Source: Paenibacillaceae bacterium
GTDB lineage: Bacteria > Bacillota > Bacilli > Paenibacillales > Paenibacillaceae
DNA length: 64,000 nucleotides
Assembly: GCA_004134985.1 (NCBI GenBank)
Contig: REGQ01000064.1
Location: 124,001 to 188,000, forward strand
Direction of reading: 5' to 3'
This document shows, in pieces, positions 9,923-18,973 of the stretch. The translations under genes were made by a program, and so were the position numbers. The notes beneath the pieces are model-generated. The model did no database searches. It was not told the origin of the DNA and worked only from the letters and a program-made list of their open reading frames with translations. Every line of letters starts with the position of its first letter. Positions within the stretch are counted from its first letter, which is position 1.

Positions 9923-10078
9923 TGTCGATTAATTGTGCATAACTTTTTTTCTGGCCTGAAAACGCCTCTCAGATCGAATTTTTATCATCAGCATATTTAG
10001 TTTGAAAAATAAATCAATCTGAGAGCCTTCTAGAGGCCCAAAAACGCCGAGATTAAAACTGTCCACAATTAATCGACA
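9923..10078. repeat. MITE-like element with 15-bp terminal inverted repeats
   Basis: TGTCGATTAATTGTG at 9923-9937 is repeated exactly in inverse orientation at 10064-10078. Flanking GAGGC/CGCTC bases and an inner CTCTCAGAT/ATCTGAGAG pair extend the symmetry. The element is 156 bp with no coding capacity, so it is probably a transposon relic mobilised in trans. The rest of the 528-bp gap (9827-10354) shows no gene. Confidence 0.65.
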
Positions 10079-10335
10079 CGCTCCTTATGGCCGCTATCGC
10101 TGTCTTATCGCTTCCACACATCGTATTTCTATGCATCGGTAATCTATGTATAAGCTTACACGAAATATATCGTGAGTACAAGCGCTGAATTTAGCAAACG
10201 AAGCGCGGTTTCGACACGCGGGGATTTGCAGGAGCATGCGCGATTCAGATGCTAATGTTAACATAGCTAAGGATCGGCAGCCCCTTCATTAAATCGCTAT
10301 CCCTAATACGTTGCGCTCGTGCTCGTTGCCTCTAA

Positions 10336-10368
10336 ACACAAAGAGAGCAGCCTCTCAAAAGGCTGCTT
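10336..10368 (-). terminator. Hairpin at the yraN stop codon
   Basis: Arms 10346-10353 (GAGCAGCC) and 10361-10368 (GGCTGCTT) surround the yraN stop at 10355-10357; CTCTTTG follows on the minus strand. A likely, fairly T-poor terminator that overlaps the end of the gene. Confidence 0.55.
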
Positions 10369-10771
10369 CATAATGAGTTACCTCCCGCACCTCTCCCTGC
10401 CGGGTCAGAAGCACGGCGATGACATCAAAGCGCACCAGGCGTTCGTGCTGCCGGCTGGCATGCAAATACATCTGCGCCGTACGCTGAACTTGAAGCTGCT
10501 TGCGCGCATCAACCGATTCCGCTGCGGTTCCATACCGGCTCGTTGTACTGCGCGTTCGCACTTCTATAAAAACAAGCGGGCCAGCACTGTCCGGCGTTGT
10601 TGCAATCAAATCCACTTCACCGGACCGGCAGCGCCAATTGCGCTCCACAACCGTCCATCCAAGCAGCATAATATGTTCTTCCGCAGCCGCCTCGCCCAGG
10701 CGTCCGACCTCATGGCGGCTGAGCGGAGCGGCAGCAGAATCGTTTGGCCTTCCATGCTCAAAAAATGCCAT
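10355..10771 (-). CDS. yraN: YraN family (UPF0102) nuclease-like protein
   Basis: 138 residues with a restriction-endonuclease-like core: LGEAAAEEHI, GEVDLIATT and VFIEVRTRS supply the acidic E/D-ExK-type motif (here EVR). The family's role is not firmly known; a link to DNA processing is assumed. ATG at 10771 overlaps the ylqH end by 14 bp. In Paenibacillus yraN commonly accompanies ylqH and comM. Confidence 0.85.
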   Translation of the reverse strand: MAFFEHGRPNDSAAAPLSRHEVGRLGEAAAEEHIMLLGWTVVERNWRCRSGEVDLIATTPDSAGPLVFIEVRTRSTTSRYGTAAESVDARKQLQVQRTAQMYLHASRQHERLVRFDVIAVLLTRQGEVREVTHYEAAF

Positions 10772-11060
10772 GCTCCCATTCCCCCGCTTTCTGGTCCGAG
10801 CGGTATACAAAACTTAAAATTTCCGCTACCAGCGTGTACAGTTCAGGTGGTATCTCCTGCTCAATATCGAGTTGTGACAGTACCTCCACAAGCGATGCGT
10901 CTTCCTGTACCGGCACACCATGCTCTGCGGCCTTCTCCAAAATCGTATCCGCCAAACGCCCCCGCCCTTTGGCGGTAACAACAGGCGCGCTCAACTGATC
11001 CGGATCATATTTCAGCGCTACCGCTTTTTTGGCGGACAGTTTCGCTTCATTCTTCGTCAT
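10758..11060 (-). CDS. ylqH: FlhB-like C-terminal domain protein
   Basis: 100 residues resembling only the cytoplasmic C-terminal part of the flagellar export switch FlhB (AVALKYDPDQLSAPVV, then AAEHGVPV and the IPPELYTLVAEILSFVY tail). The usual NPTH autocleavage motif is absent (KYDPDQLSAP instead) and there are no membrane segments. In Bacillus ylqG-ylqH occur together away from the flagellar operon. The start overlaps the ylqG stop as ATGA. Confidence 0.88.
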   Translation of the reverse strand: MTKNEAKLSAKKAVALKYDPDQLSAPVVTAKGRGRLADTILEKAAEHGVPVQEDASLVEVLSQLDIEQEIPPELYTLVAEILSFVYRSDQKAGEWEHGIF

Positions 11061-13021
11061 GCGCGCAGATCGACTCCTTTATAGGGACGAGGAGAAAATG
11101 TGGATAGACTAGGCGGCTGGATCTGCTTCTGTTCCGAATTGGTCGGCTTGCCTGATTGATCCGACTGGGCGGCTGCCCGGTCAGGAAGCGGAGAAGTCCG
11201 CAGCGCCGACAATTGATAGCCCGCCTGCCCCAGCGCGCCGACCACTTCTTCACGCGTTGTTTCCAGCAGCATGCCCATTGCCGGATGATCATTCCAAATC
11301 GTCAAACTGACGATTTTGTCGACAACATGGACATCCACCAAAGTGTCCCCAAGCCGTTTCATCTGCAAATCAAACAGCAAACGGCAGTTGGAAGCATCAA
11401 GTTCGCCCTTGCGGCCGCGCCTCGTCTGAATATGTACAGAAGCCGTCTGCTCTCCGCTCTCCCCTTCAAACGGAATGAACATGGTCAGATGTGACAGGAC
11501 TGCCCCGTTGCGCTCCGAAGCCAGCAGCAACTGCTGGCCAGTAACATGCTGCAGCAGCTGCTGCGAAACCTCCCGCAGCGCTGGCGGCACGTCATCGGAT
11601 GCGAGCAGCGTCAGCAGCGCGCTTTTTAACGATTCGTGCGCGGCTGCAGCCGGTCTTCCCGCCGCGTCAGCTGCTGGCGGCAAGTCCGCCAGTCCGCCGC
11701 CGGGAAGTACCGCGGCGCGCTCCTGCCCGGGCGCTTGCCCACCAGAAGCGGCCAGCGCTGGCCCCGCCTGTGGCGGCGAGCCTGCGGCGCGGGCAGCCTC
11801 TTGCTGCGCCAGCCCTTCGGCGGCGCCAGCGGCCGCCCCGGCTGCGGCATTGCCAGCCAGCCCGGCGGCATTGCCCGCATTGGCTGGCGCGCCGCCGGGC
11901 TGGCCTGCGCCGGATGGCGCTGCTGCCGCTCCGCGAGCGAGCTGGCGCTCATGGTCAACGCCCAGCCATTTCATGAGCTGGCCGACCCAGCCGCCAGCCT
12001 GGTCCGCCGCTGCGCCAGGCGGCGCAACCGCTCCGCTGCCAGCCGCAGCGGCCGCATTGCCCGCGCTTGCGCCGCTTGCCGCGCTGCCGGCGCTCGCCCC
12101 AGCTGCCGCCGCACTGCTGGCGGCATGCGCTGCGCCCGCTGCTGCTCCGGCGCCGCCTGCAGCGGCTGCGCCAGGCGTGCTGACGGCGCTGCCCGGCCCG
12201 CTGCCAGCGAGCGCTCCCGCTGCTGGCTGCCCGGCCGCGAGCGTGCCCGCTTCGCCGCGGCCGCCGCTTGCTCCGGCAGCAGGCGTCTGTGCGGCCGTGG
12301 CTTCGCCAGCAGCGCGCAGCAGCGGCGCGCCCTCGGCCAGCAGCGCGAGCAGCCGCCCGGCTGCGGCGGCTGCTCCGGTGCTGACGGGCGGCGCTGTGGC
12401 GGCCGGGGAAGCGGCTGCTGCGCCTGCGCCGCCGCTCGCGGCAGTGAACGCCTGCAGCTGTGCGCGCAGGCCTTCAAGCAGCTCATGGGCAGGCTTGCCG
12501 AACATAGCTTGCTGCAGCGCTCCGATAGTCGTGCCAGTCATCGGCAGCCCCCGCTTGAATGCCATTGCAGCGGCCTGCATGAACAGTTCGCTGTTCACTC
12601 CTGGCGGCGCTGCGGCCAGTGCCTTCGCCAAAGCGGCTCCAAGCTCGCGGTTGATGGCGAAACCGCTCTGTTTCATGTCGCGGATCAACTCCATCGCCCA
12701 CTTCGTCTCCGGCAAGCCAAGCGATTTGGCCAGTTCCCGCAGCGTTTCCTCAGGCATCGCAGCGCCATCGACCGGTTTGAGCACAATCATGCCGCCTGCC
12801 GTTTCAGGCTGTACCTGCATTGCTGTCGCCTGGCCGGGCATCAACGGCATCTCCAGCTTCGCCCGTACCTGCAAGCCATTAATTTGCACGATCGCGTCCT
12901 GTCCTTCCAATACTTGCAGCACGACACCTCTGACGACTTGTCCTGCACGCAGTTCAAGCGTCTTGCTCTCCCCTGCCTGCGGCTCGCCAAGAAATCCGCG
13001 CATTAGTTGTCCGATATTCAT
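11057..13021 (-). CDS. ylqG: FliK-like protein with a long Ala/Gly-rich linker
   Basis: 654 residues. An N-terminal domain (MNIGQLMRGFLGEPQAG ... LRAGQVVRGVVLQVLEGQDA) and a C-terminal domain (about 490-600, FIPFEGESGEQTASVHIQT) are normal for this flagellar hook-length-control-like family. Between them lies a stretch of roughly 270 residues made mostly of Ala, Gly and Pro. That region is strongly GC-rich compared with both ends, with long open frames on the other strand as a result. ATG at 13021 has a GGTGACC-type site. Function in Bacillus is unknown; a secretion-ruler role is inferred from FliK. Confidence 0.85.
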   Translation of the reverse strand: MNIGQLMRGFLGEPQAGESKTLELRAGQVVRGVVLQVLEGQDAIVQINGLQVRAKLEMPLMPGQATAMQVQPETAGGMIVLKPVDGAAMPEETLRELAKSLGLPETKWAMELIRDMKQSGFAINRELGAALAKALAAAPPGVNSELFMQAAAMAFKRGLPMTGTTIGALQQAMFGKPAHELLEGLRAQLQAFTAASGGAGAAAASPAATAPPVSTGAAAAAGRLLALLAEGAPLLRAAGEATAAQTPAAGASGGRGEAGTLAAGQPAAGALAGSGPGSAVSTPGAAAAGGAGAAAGAAHAASSAAAAGASAGSAASGASAGNAAAAAGSGAVAPPGAAADQAGGWVGQLMKWLGVDHERQLARGAAAAPSGAGQPGGAPANAGNAAGLAGNAAAGAAAGAAEGLAQQEAARAAGSPPQAGPALAASGGQAPGQERAAVLPGGGLADLPPAADAAGRPAAAAHESLKSALLTLLASDDVPPALREVSQQLLQHVTGQQLLLASERNGAVLSHLTMFIPFEGESGEQTASVHIQTRRGRKGELDASNCRLLFDLQMKRLGDTLVDVHVVDKIVSLTIWNDHPAMGMLLETTREEVVGALGQAGYQLSALRTSPLPDRAAAQSDQSGKPTNSEQKQIQPPSLSTFSPRPYKGVDLRA

Positions 13022-13185
13022 GGGGTCACCTCTTCTTCTATCCGTCCGGCCCCCGTGAGCAGTGCTGGCCGACATCATTCATTGTACACATGTAACGACT
13101 TTCTCCGCCTTTTGAATGGAGGCAATGTTTGTTTTATATATTACTATATCGGTAATTGCACCATTGCTTTTAAGGCTCAAAACCA

Positions 13186-13322
13186 AAATCAGTGTTTGAC
13201 ACGTTGCAAGTGTGCTGCGCGCGAGCTATCAGGGATCCTTCCGATCACCCTTCAAGCCCAGATCTATCCACTCTTTCTGGATCAGTTCGCTGCATCTGCT
13301 CGCAAAAGTCAAACACTGATTT
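13186..13322. repeat. 137-bp element with 15-bp inverted ends
   Basis: AAATCAGTGTTTGAC (13186-13200) is repeated in inverse orientation at 13308-13322. It lies in the 325-bp gap between ylqG and rnhB; the rest of that gap is AT-rich and shows no gene. Size and ends suggest a miniature transposable element. Confidence 0.5.
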
Positions 13323-13346
13323 GTTAAATAATAATATACGATAAGT

Positions 13347-13961
13347 TCAAAACAGCAGCATTTGCTCCTGTTCGGCAAACAATTTTTTGAGAAAAGAACG
13401 ACGGTGCAGAGGGCTTGGCCCGAATTCAAGCAGCCGCTCGCGATGCAGTTTTGTTGCATAGCCTTTATGTACAGCAATTCCGTATTCAGGATACATGGCA
13501 TCCCATTCTTGCTCGCACAGCCTGTCCCTCGTCACTTTGGCAATAATCGAAGCTGCGGCAATAGATTGACTGAGGGCATCGCCATGTATAATCGCAAGCT
13601 GCGGCACATCGATTTCAATTTTCTCTGCATCAACCAGCGCATAATCCGCCTGCTCGTCAAGCGCGAGCAGCGCCTGCTTCATCGCCAGCCGGGAAGCCTG
13701 TTTAATGTTAATCGAGTCAATCACTGACGCATCGATCCGGGCTACCGCCCATACCGCCTGCTCCACAATCGTTTCATATAATTGTTCCCGCTTTTTGGCG
13801 GTCAATTTCTTGGAATCGTCAATCCCTTCCACTATGAGGCCTTCCGGCATAATAACGGCAGCAGCCACAACGTCGCCAAACAGGCATCCCCGCCCAACCT
13901 CGTCTACCCCCGCGATGCGGCGGTACCCTTGCTCCCATGCCGCCATTTCATACGTCAGCAT
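13347..13961 (-). CDS. rnhB: Ribonuclease HII
   Basis: Removes RNA from RNA-DNA hybrids and single ribonucleotides from DNA. The 204 residues contain GVDEVGRGCLFGDV (metal-binding Asp and Glu), GIDDSKKL, LVDAEK (usually LVDG), and SIIAKVTRDRL with the last catalytic Asp. I chose the ATG at 13961 behind AGGGGA; an in-frame TTG at 13985 is possible. It follows rbgA as in Bacillus. Confidence 0.95.
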   Translation of the reverse strand: MLTYEMAAWEQGYRRIAGVDEVGRGCLFGDVVAAAVIMPEGLIVEGIDDSKKLTAKKREQLYETIVEQAVWAVARIDASVIDSINIKQASRLAMKQALLALDEQADYALVDAEKIEIDVPQLAIIHGDALSQSIAAASIIAKVTRDRLCEQEWDAMYPEYGIAVHKGYATKLHRERLLEFGPSPLHRRSFLKKLFAEQEQMLLF

Positions 13962-14110
13962 AATCGGTTCCCCTTCCGTTCCCAACGGGCAACAGCTGCA
14001 CCGTAGACTACCGATGCAGCTTCAGTTTCTTCATAGGGCAGCTTCTTGAAATCATACGTTGGCCGAAGTTAACTGGCACGTCATCCTTCAAATCTGCCCG
14101 CACCTTGAAC

Positions 14111-14983
14111 TTATTGCACTTGCCGCGGCTCCTCAAACGTAATTTTCCCGAGCTTGCCTGCCCGCAATTCCCGAAGAATAATGCCGGAGGCTTTCTCAAG
14201 ATCAACATGTCCACCGCTAACCAGACAGCCGCGCTTGCGTCCGATATCTTCCATTACCCGGACAATTTCGTTCGTATCCTCGTAGTCGCTAGGCGGGTTT
14301 TCAATCCCGAATCGCTCCTGCAACGCTGGCCAATAACGTTCCGAGAGCAGACGGGTCGCGTACAAAGCAATGTCTTCGACATTCAAAATCTGCTCCTTGA
14401 TTGCCCCAGTTACGGCAAGCGCATAGCCCACAGCCTGATCTTCGAACTTGGGCCACAAAATACCCGGTGTATCCAAAAGCTCCATCTCCGTGCCTACTTT
14501 AATCCACTGCTGGCCTTTTGTTACGCCTGGCCTGTCTCCGGTCATCGCAATATGGCGTCCGGCAAGCCGGTTCGTCAACGTGGACTTTCCTACATTCGGG
14601 ATGCCTACGATAAGCGCTCGCAGCGCGCGCGGCGTAATGCCTTTGGAAATCATACGCGCAATTTTTTGCTCAAGTATTTTCCGTACGCGAACCGGGATTT
14701 CATTCACTCGGTTACCCGTCGAAGAATCGACAGCAAGACAGTCATGTCCTTGCTTTGTAAAATAAGAAATCCACCGTTCAGTTGAACGGGGATCCGCCAA
14801 ATCAGCCTTATTAAGCAAAATCAAACGTGGCTTGTCCAGCAAAATCTCATCAATCATCGGATTCCTGCTAGAAAGCGGAATCCGGGCGTCCAGCAGCTCA
14901 ATGACGACGTCGATGAGCTTCAGTTTGTCCTGAATTTGCCGGCGCGCCCTTGTCATATGCCCCGGGAACCATTGAATCGTCAA
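14111..14983 (-). CDS. rbgA: Ribosome biogenesis GTPase RbgA (YlqF)
   Basis: Circularly permuted GTPase for late 50S assembly. Motif order is G4 (LLNKADLAD) before G1 (GIPNVGKST) and G3 ([10 protein letters not shown]), as expected. The 290-residue protein starts [15 protein letters not shown] from a TTG codon, with GAGGTG upstream; the N-terminal sequence matches the Bacillus protein from its first residue. It lies 9 bp after lepB. Confidence 0.96.
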   Translation of the reverse strand: MTIQWFPGHMTRARRQIQDKLKLIDVVIELLDARIPLSSRNPMIDEILLDKPRLILLNKADLADPRSTERWISYFTKQGHDCLAVDSSTGNRVNEIPVRVRKILEQKIARMISKGITPRALRALIVGIPNVGKSTLTNRLAGRHIAMTGDRPGVTKGQQWIKVGTEMELLDTPGILWPKFEDQAVGYALAVTGAIKEQILNVEDIALYATRLLSERYWPALQERFGIENPPSDYEDTNEIVRVMEDIGRKRGCLVSGGHVDLEKASGIILRELRAGKLGKITFEEPRQVQ

Positions 14984-14992
14984 GTCTTCACC

Positions 14993-15697
14993 TCACCCGT
15001 GGGGAATAAATTTAATTTTGTCGAGCGGCCAGAAAATAAGATCTGCGCGGCCGACAATTTCTTTCATGGAGACATAACCAATCATCCGGCTGTCTTTGCT
15101 GTTGCCGCGATTGTCTCCAAATGCCAAAATCGTATTGTCCGGAACGACATCCTCTTCAACGTAACCGTTCGGGAAATTATCACCGGTATTATAAGGGAGG
15201 CCTTTATTTTGGGCCTGCGCAATTGCTTCAGCAAGGTATTTCTCTTCAACACGTTCATCGTTAATATACAATTCATCGCCATCCAGCCTGACGCGATCAC
15301 CAGGCAGCGCGATCACACGCTTGATAAAATCGCGGTTTTCCTCGGGAACATGAAATACGACAACCTCACCGTATTTCGGCTGACGAATGTCATAAATAAT
15401 TTTATTTACAATCACGCGCTCTCCCGTCTCAAAGTTCGGCTGCATGGAAGGACCGTCAACGATAAAGGGTGAGAACAGAAACGTACGGATAACAAATACC
15501 AATATTGCGGCAATGGCCAATGCCTTGATCCATTCCACAATTTCTTTCTTCGCTTGCCCTCCGCCGCTTCGGGGCGGCAAACTATCCTCATTCCCATTTC
15601 TGGACGGCACAGAAGACTGTTGCGTCGATTGCTCTGTATCCTGACCGGAAGACCCGGCCTGGGAAGAGAATTCGTTGTCCGATGATTTCTGATCCAT
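14993..15697 (-). CDS. lepB: Type I signal peptidase
   Basis: Cleaves signal peptides outside the membrane. A polar, low-complexity N-terminal tail (about 50 residues rich in Ser, Gln and Gly) precedes one membrane segment (about 56-77). Catalytic Ser84 is in GPSMQP and Lys126 in RDFIKRVIALPGD. The length of 234 is typical apart from the long cytoplasmic tail. It sits between rplS and rbgA, as in Bacillus relatives. Confidence 0.95.
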   Translation of the reverse strand: MDQKSSDNEFSSQAGSSGQDTEQSTQQSSVPSRNGNEDSLPPRSGGGQAKKEIVEWIKALAIAAILVFVIRTFLFSPFIVDGPSMQPNFETGERVIVNKIIYDIRQPKYGEVVVFHVPEENRDFIKRVIALPGDRVRLDGDELYINDERVEEKYLAEAIAQAQNKGLPYNTGDNFPNGYVEEDVVPDNTILAFGDNRGNSKDSRMIGYVSMKEIVGRADLIFWPLDKIKFIPHG

Positions 15698-15794
15698 TTA
15701 GTTGCCCACTTTCACTCAGCATTTAGAACGAGCGCCGCTGTTGAGCAGCGGCATCCTTATTAGTATGCCTTCTGCGGTCATCTTATGAAGATAC

Positions 15795-15823
15795 GAAAAA
15801 GGGACTTGTTTGTGCAAGCCCCT
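15795..15823 (-). terminator. Terminator of rplS
   Basis: On the minus strand GGGGCTTG...CAAGTCCC is followed by TTTTTC. It lies 13 bases after the rplS stop and isolates rplS from lepB. Confidence 0.88.
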
Positions 15824-15835
15824 CCGAATCGTTTT

Positions 15836-16177
15836 TTAACGAATTTCTTTAATTCTCGCTGCTTTACCACGCAGTTCACGAAGATAGTAAAGTTTTGCAC
15901 GACGTACTTTACCACGACGAGCCACTTCAAGACGATCAATCTTTGGTGAGTTGACTGGAAAAGTCCGCTCAACACCGACGCCGTAAGAAATTTTACGCAC
16001 AGTAAACGTTTCGCTGATTCCGCCGCCGCGACGTTTAATTACAACGCCTTCGAACAGCTGAATCCGCTCGCGGGATCCCTCGATAACTTTTACATATACC
16101 TTCAGCGTGTCGCCTGGACGAAAGCTGGGAATATCTTGGCGCAGTTGCTCTCTGGCAATCGCTTGTACAATATTCAT
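15836..16177 (-). CDS. rplS: 50S ribosomal protein L19
   Basis: 113 residues: [37 protein letters not shown], the [14 protein letters not shown] block and the C-terminal [15 protein letters not shown]. Located at the 30S-50S interface. ATG at 16177 follows GGAAGGAGGG; the frame extends 11 codons upstream without family support. It has its own promoter and terminator. Confidence 0.98.
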   Translation of the reverse strand: MNIVQAIAREQLRQDIPSFRPGDTLKVYVKVIEGSRERIQLFEGVVIKRRGGGISETFTVRKISYGVGVERTFPVNSPKIDRLEVARRGKVRRAKLYYLRELRGKAARIKEIR

Positions 16178-16281
16178 ATCGGATTCCCTCCTTCCGTGAT
16201 AGACGTTCATATAAGCTCACTGACTCCGTTCTGCAGCCAGATCACCGCCGATAGCGGACCGTCCCATTAATACAAACAACA
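16178..16281 (-). ncRNA. Possible L19 leader (5' UTR of rplS)
   Basis: About 100 transcribed bases lie between the promoter and the rplS start. They can form CCGC-loop-GCGG and CTG-CT...AG-CAG stems. Firmicutes often carry an autoregulatory L19 leader here. Assignment rests on position and rough pairing only. Confidence 0.35.
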
Positions 16282-16287
16282 TTTGAA

Positions 16288-16316
16288 ATTTTACCATATG
16301 CAGACTAAAAATACAA
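16288..16316 (-). promoter_or_regulatory. Sigma-A promoter of rplS
   Basis: Minus strand TTGTAT (16316-16311), 17-bp spacer, TAAAAT (16293-16288), with TGG just before the -10 box (extended type). Confidence 0.65.
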
Positions 16317-16371
16317 CAAAATTATTCATTCAGCCGCACATTTTTTTCCTGCGTTTTCTTTGCTGCGTTTT

Positions 16372-17304
16372 TTACACTTGTTTAGGCGGGGTGACCGTTA
16401 CATTCCTCAAATCCACAGCAGCGGATGTCTGTTCAAAAATGGTGCGCGCCTCAGCAGCCAGTTCCGATAACTCCTCTTCTTTGTACCTTGTACTGAAGTG
16501 GGTAAGAATCAACTGCCTTGCTTTAGCCTCCCGCGCCGTTTCCGCCGCGTGATGAGTCGTGGAATGACCGTATTTGATCGCCTTTTCAGCAAGTTCAGCG
16601 CTAAATGTCGCTTCATGCACGAGCACATCCGCTTGTCTGGCCAGCACAACCGCGTTGCGGCAAGGCGCAGTGTCTCCCAAAATCGTAATGATGCGCCCCT
16701 GCTCCGGCGGAGCCGTCGCTTGTGAAGCAGCTACAATTGTGCCATCCTCCAACACAACATCTTCGCCCCGTTTCAGCTGACCGTAGAGCGGACCAGAGGG
16801 AACGTTCAGCTCCTTCAACAGTTCTACCAACAGGCGCCCCGGCTTGGGTTTTTCGGTCACACGATAGCCGTAACTAGCGATTCGGTGATCAAGAAGAGCC
16901 GTTTCTACCGTGTATGCGTCAGTATCCAAGATCGTGCCGTCTGCAACTTCGTGAATATGCAGCTCATAGTTAAGATTGGTTCCAGTCAGCCGCAGCGCCA
17001 TTTCCAGGTATTCACGTATGCCAGGGGGCCCATAAAGCGTGAGCGGGCCTGTCCCTTCCAGAAACGAACGAGTGCTGAGCAGTCCAGGCAAGCCAAATAC
17101 ATGGTCTCCATGCATGTGGGTGATAAAAATCCGGTCGAGCTTGTTTAGTTTGAGTGATGTCTTCAGCAGTTGATGCTGTGTAGCTTCTCCGCAATCAAAT
17201 AGCCAAAACTGCCCAGACTGTGACAGCTGCAGCGCAACGGCGGATACATTGCGGCCTTTCATCGGCCGCCCTGCCGCCGTCCCGAGAAATGTCAGCTCCA
17301 TCAT
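16372..17304 (-). CDS. rnz: Ribonuclease Z (tRNA 3' endonuclease)
   Basis: Trims tRNA precursors that lack an encoded CCA end. The 310-residue metallo-beta-lactamase protein starts MMELTFLGTAAGRP and has the zinc motif THMHGDH (His63, His65, Asp67, His68), a GDTAPC segment and a C-terminal ILTHFSTRY. Either of two adjacent ATG codons may start it. It lies between trmD and rplS, a translation setting, although Bacillus subtilis keeps rnz elsewhere. Confidence 0.95.
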   Translation of the reverse strand: MMELTFLGTAAGRPMKGRNVSAVALQLSQSGQFWLFDCGEATQHQLLKTSLKLNKLDRIFITHMHGDHVFGLPGLLSTRSFLEGTGPLTLYGPPGIREYLEMALRLTGTNLNYELHIHEVADGTILDTDAYTVETALLDHRIASYGYRVTEKPKPGRLLVELLKELNVPSGPLYGQLKRGEDVVLEDGTIVAASQATAPPEQGRIITILGDTAPCRNAVVLARQADVLVHEATFSAELAEKAIKYGHSTTHHAAETAREAKARQLILTHFSTRYKEEELSELAAEARTIFEQTSAAVDLRNVTVTPPKQV

Positions 17305-17355
17305 CCTTCTTCCCCCTCATTGCCTGTGACCAATGTGCACAGCTTATTCTTGGTG

Positions 17356-18099
17356 TTATTGTTGGTTTCGTTCTTTCCGCTGCTGCGCCAGCCAGACACG
17401 CTCCCGCTCGGTAAGCTCCACTTGCTCCAGCAGCTCCGGACGACGATCTAATGTCCGCAGCAGCGATTGCTCCCGCCGCCAGCTGTCAATGCGGGCATGA
17501 TGACCGGACACGAGCACTTCTGGCACATCCCAGCCGCGGAATGAAGCCGGTCTTGTATAGTGGGGATATTCAAGCAGCCCTGTACTGAATGAATCGGTTA
17601 CAGCGGACAGCTCATTACCGAGCACCCCCGGCAGCAGCCGCACAACACTGTCGATCATGACCATTGCCGGCAGTTCCCCGCCCGTTAACACATAGTCTCC
17701 TATCGACAACTCATCATCCACCAGATGCTCGCGAATCCGCTCATCATAGCCTTCATAATGGCCGCAAATAAAAATTAAATGGCTTTCCTTGGAAAGTTCT
17801 TCGGCTTTACGCTGGGTGAAGGTCTCGCCCTGCGGGCACATCAGAATGACCCGAGGCTTCACCGCCGCTCCTTTGGCGATATCTTCCACCGCCGCGAAAA
17901 TCGGCTCCGCTTGCAACACCATGCCGCCGCCCCCGCCGTAAGGATAGTCATCGACCGTATTGTGCTTATTGACTGCATAATCCCGAAAATTCACCGCGCC
18001 CAACGAGACAATTCCGCTATTTCTAGCTTTTCCGAGAATACTCGCGCCGAATACCCCCTCCAGCATTTCTGGAAATAAGGTCAACACATCAATTTTCAT
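17356..18099 (-). CDS. trmD: tRNA (guanine37-N1)-methyltransferase
   Basis: Makes m1G37, which prevents +1 frameshifting. SPOUT-fold protein of 247 residues with [22 protein letters not shown], the knot region [15 protein letters not shown], and LEYPHYTRP. It starts 3 bp after rimM, the conserved order rimM-trmD. Confidence 0.97.
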   Translation of the reverse strand: MKIDVLTLFPEMLEGVFGASILGKARNSGIVSLGAVNFRDYAVNKHNTVDDYPYGGGGGMVLQAEPIFAAVEDIAKGAAVKPRVILMCPQGETFTQRKAEELSKESHLIFICGHYEGYDERIREHLVDDELSIGDYVLTGGELPAMVMIDSVVRLLPGVLGNELSAVTDSFSTGLLEYPHYTRPASFRGWDVPEVLVSGHHARIDSWRREQSLLRTLDRRPELLEQVELTERERVWLAQQRKERNQQ

Positions 18100-18102
18100 C
18101 GT

Positions 18103-18621
18103 TTAAATCAGCCCTTCCAGCACATGAACCGTCACATGCTTGCGGCTCGTATCCACTTGAAGCACCACTTGGTCAATAACGGGAAGCAATACCGGCTTGC
18201 CTTTAGCCCGCTCTACGACCCACACGTCATTAGCTCCCGGACGCAATATTTCGCTGATTGTGCCCAGTTCCTCACCCTCGTCAGTTACGACAAGGCAGCC
18301 GATAATATCATTGTAATAATATTCTCCCTCAGCCAGTTCGACGCGCTGGCTGTCGTCAACTTTAACGTTCCAGCCTTTATATTTCTCCACCGCATTAATA
18401 TCATCAAAATTTTTCAACTTTACTATGAAGCTGCCCTTATGCTCCCGAGATTGCTCAACAATGGCGGACAATTGCTCCTTCCCCTCAGGCTCCCAAAGCA
18501 CCAGCTTGCCGCCTGGCGCAAAGCGAACATCCGGAAAATCCGTTTGGGAGAGCACTTTCAACTCGCCGCGCAAACCATGTGTGTTTACAATTTTACCCAC
18601 ATTTAACCATTCTGTAGTCAT
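18103..18621 (-). CDS. rimM: 16S rRNA processing protein RimM
   Basis: Assembly factor for the 30S head that binds S19. 172 residues: beta-barrel domain with VGKIVNTHGLRGELKV and a PRC-barrel C-terminal domain with GTISEILRPGANDVWVV and LLPVIDQVVL. The ATG at 18621 follows AAAGGGG; ten upstream codons in frame look non-coding. Confidence 0.95.
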   Translation of the reverse strand: MTTEWLNVGKIVNTHGLRGELKVLSQTDFPDVRFAPGGKLVLWEPEGKEQLSAIVEQSREHKGSFIVKLKNFDDINAVEKYKGWNVKVDDSQRVELAEGEYYYNDIIGCLVVTDEGEELGTISEILRPGANDVWVVERAKGKPVLLPVIDQVVLQVDTSRKHVTVHVLEGLI

Positions 18622-18664
18622 TTTAAACGCTGTACCCCTTTCTATGCGCACATTCCGCTTTAAT

Positions 18665-18696
18665 CGAAAAAAGGTTAGGAACCATGGTCCTAACCT
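18665..18696 (-). terminator. Terminator after khpA
   Basis: AAGGTTAGGA and TCCTAACCTT enclose a short loop at 18671-18696, followed by six T on the minus strand. It stands between khpA and rimM, so part of the ffh-rpsP-khpA transcript should stop here. Confidence 0.85.
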
Positions 18697-18716
18697 TGCT
18701 TCTTATGTGTGCTTTT

Positions 18717-18947
18717 TCACGAGATAATATCAACAATGACGCGTTTATCGGATTTCACGGCTGCCGAAGCAACCACCGTTCGCAACGCTTTGGCAATCCG
18801 GCCTTGTTTGCCGATCACTTTCCCGACATCTTCGCGATGAACGGAAAGGGCGTACACGATGCCGCGATCATCTTCTTTGATCTCGACGCGCACATCTTCC
18901 GGATGATCCACCAAAGCCCTAGCCATGACAAGAATCAATTCTTCCAT
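18717..18947 (-). CDS. khpA: KH-domain RNA-binding protein KhpA
   Basis: 76 residues with a single KH fold (VHREDVGKVIGKQGRIAKALRTVV), the GxxG loop being GKQG. With KhpB it binds RNA and influences cell division in Firmicutes. ATG follows GGAGGG. It sits between rpsP and rimM; the ylqD gene found here in Bacillus subtilis is missing. Confidence 0.94.
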   Translation of the reverse strand: MEELILVMARALVDHPEDVRVEIKEDDRGIVYALSVHREDVGKVIGKQGRIAKALRTVVASAAVKSDKRVIVDIIS

Positions 18948-18973
18948 TTCAAGGCCCTCCGCAGCACAAGCAC

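Noticed and set aside
11475-13058. Long plus-strand and other-frame open frames over ylqG
   Set aside because: They are the by-product of the GC-rich Ala/Gly-coding repeat region; compositions are extreme and there is no start signal.
13229-13501. Minus-strand frame ending in ELIQKEWIDLGLKGDRKDP
   Set aside because: It runs through the inverted-repeat element and the end of rnhB in another frame. The end looks protein-like, but no start or family could be recognised.
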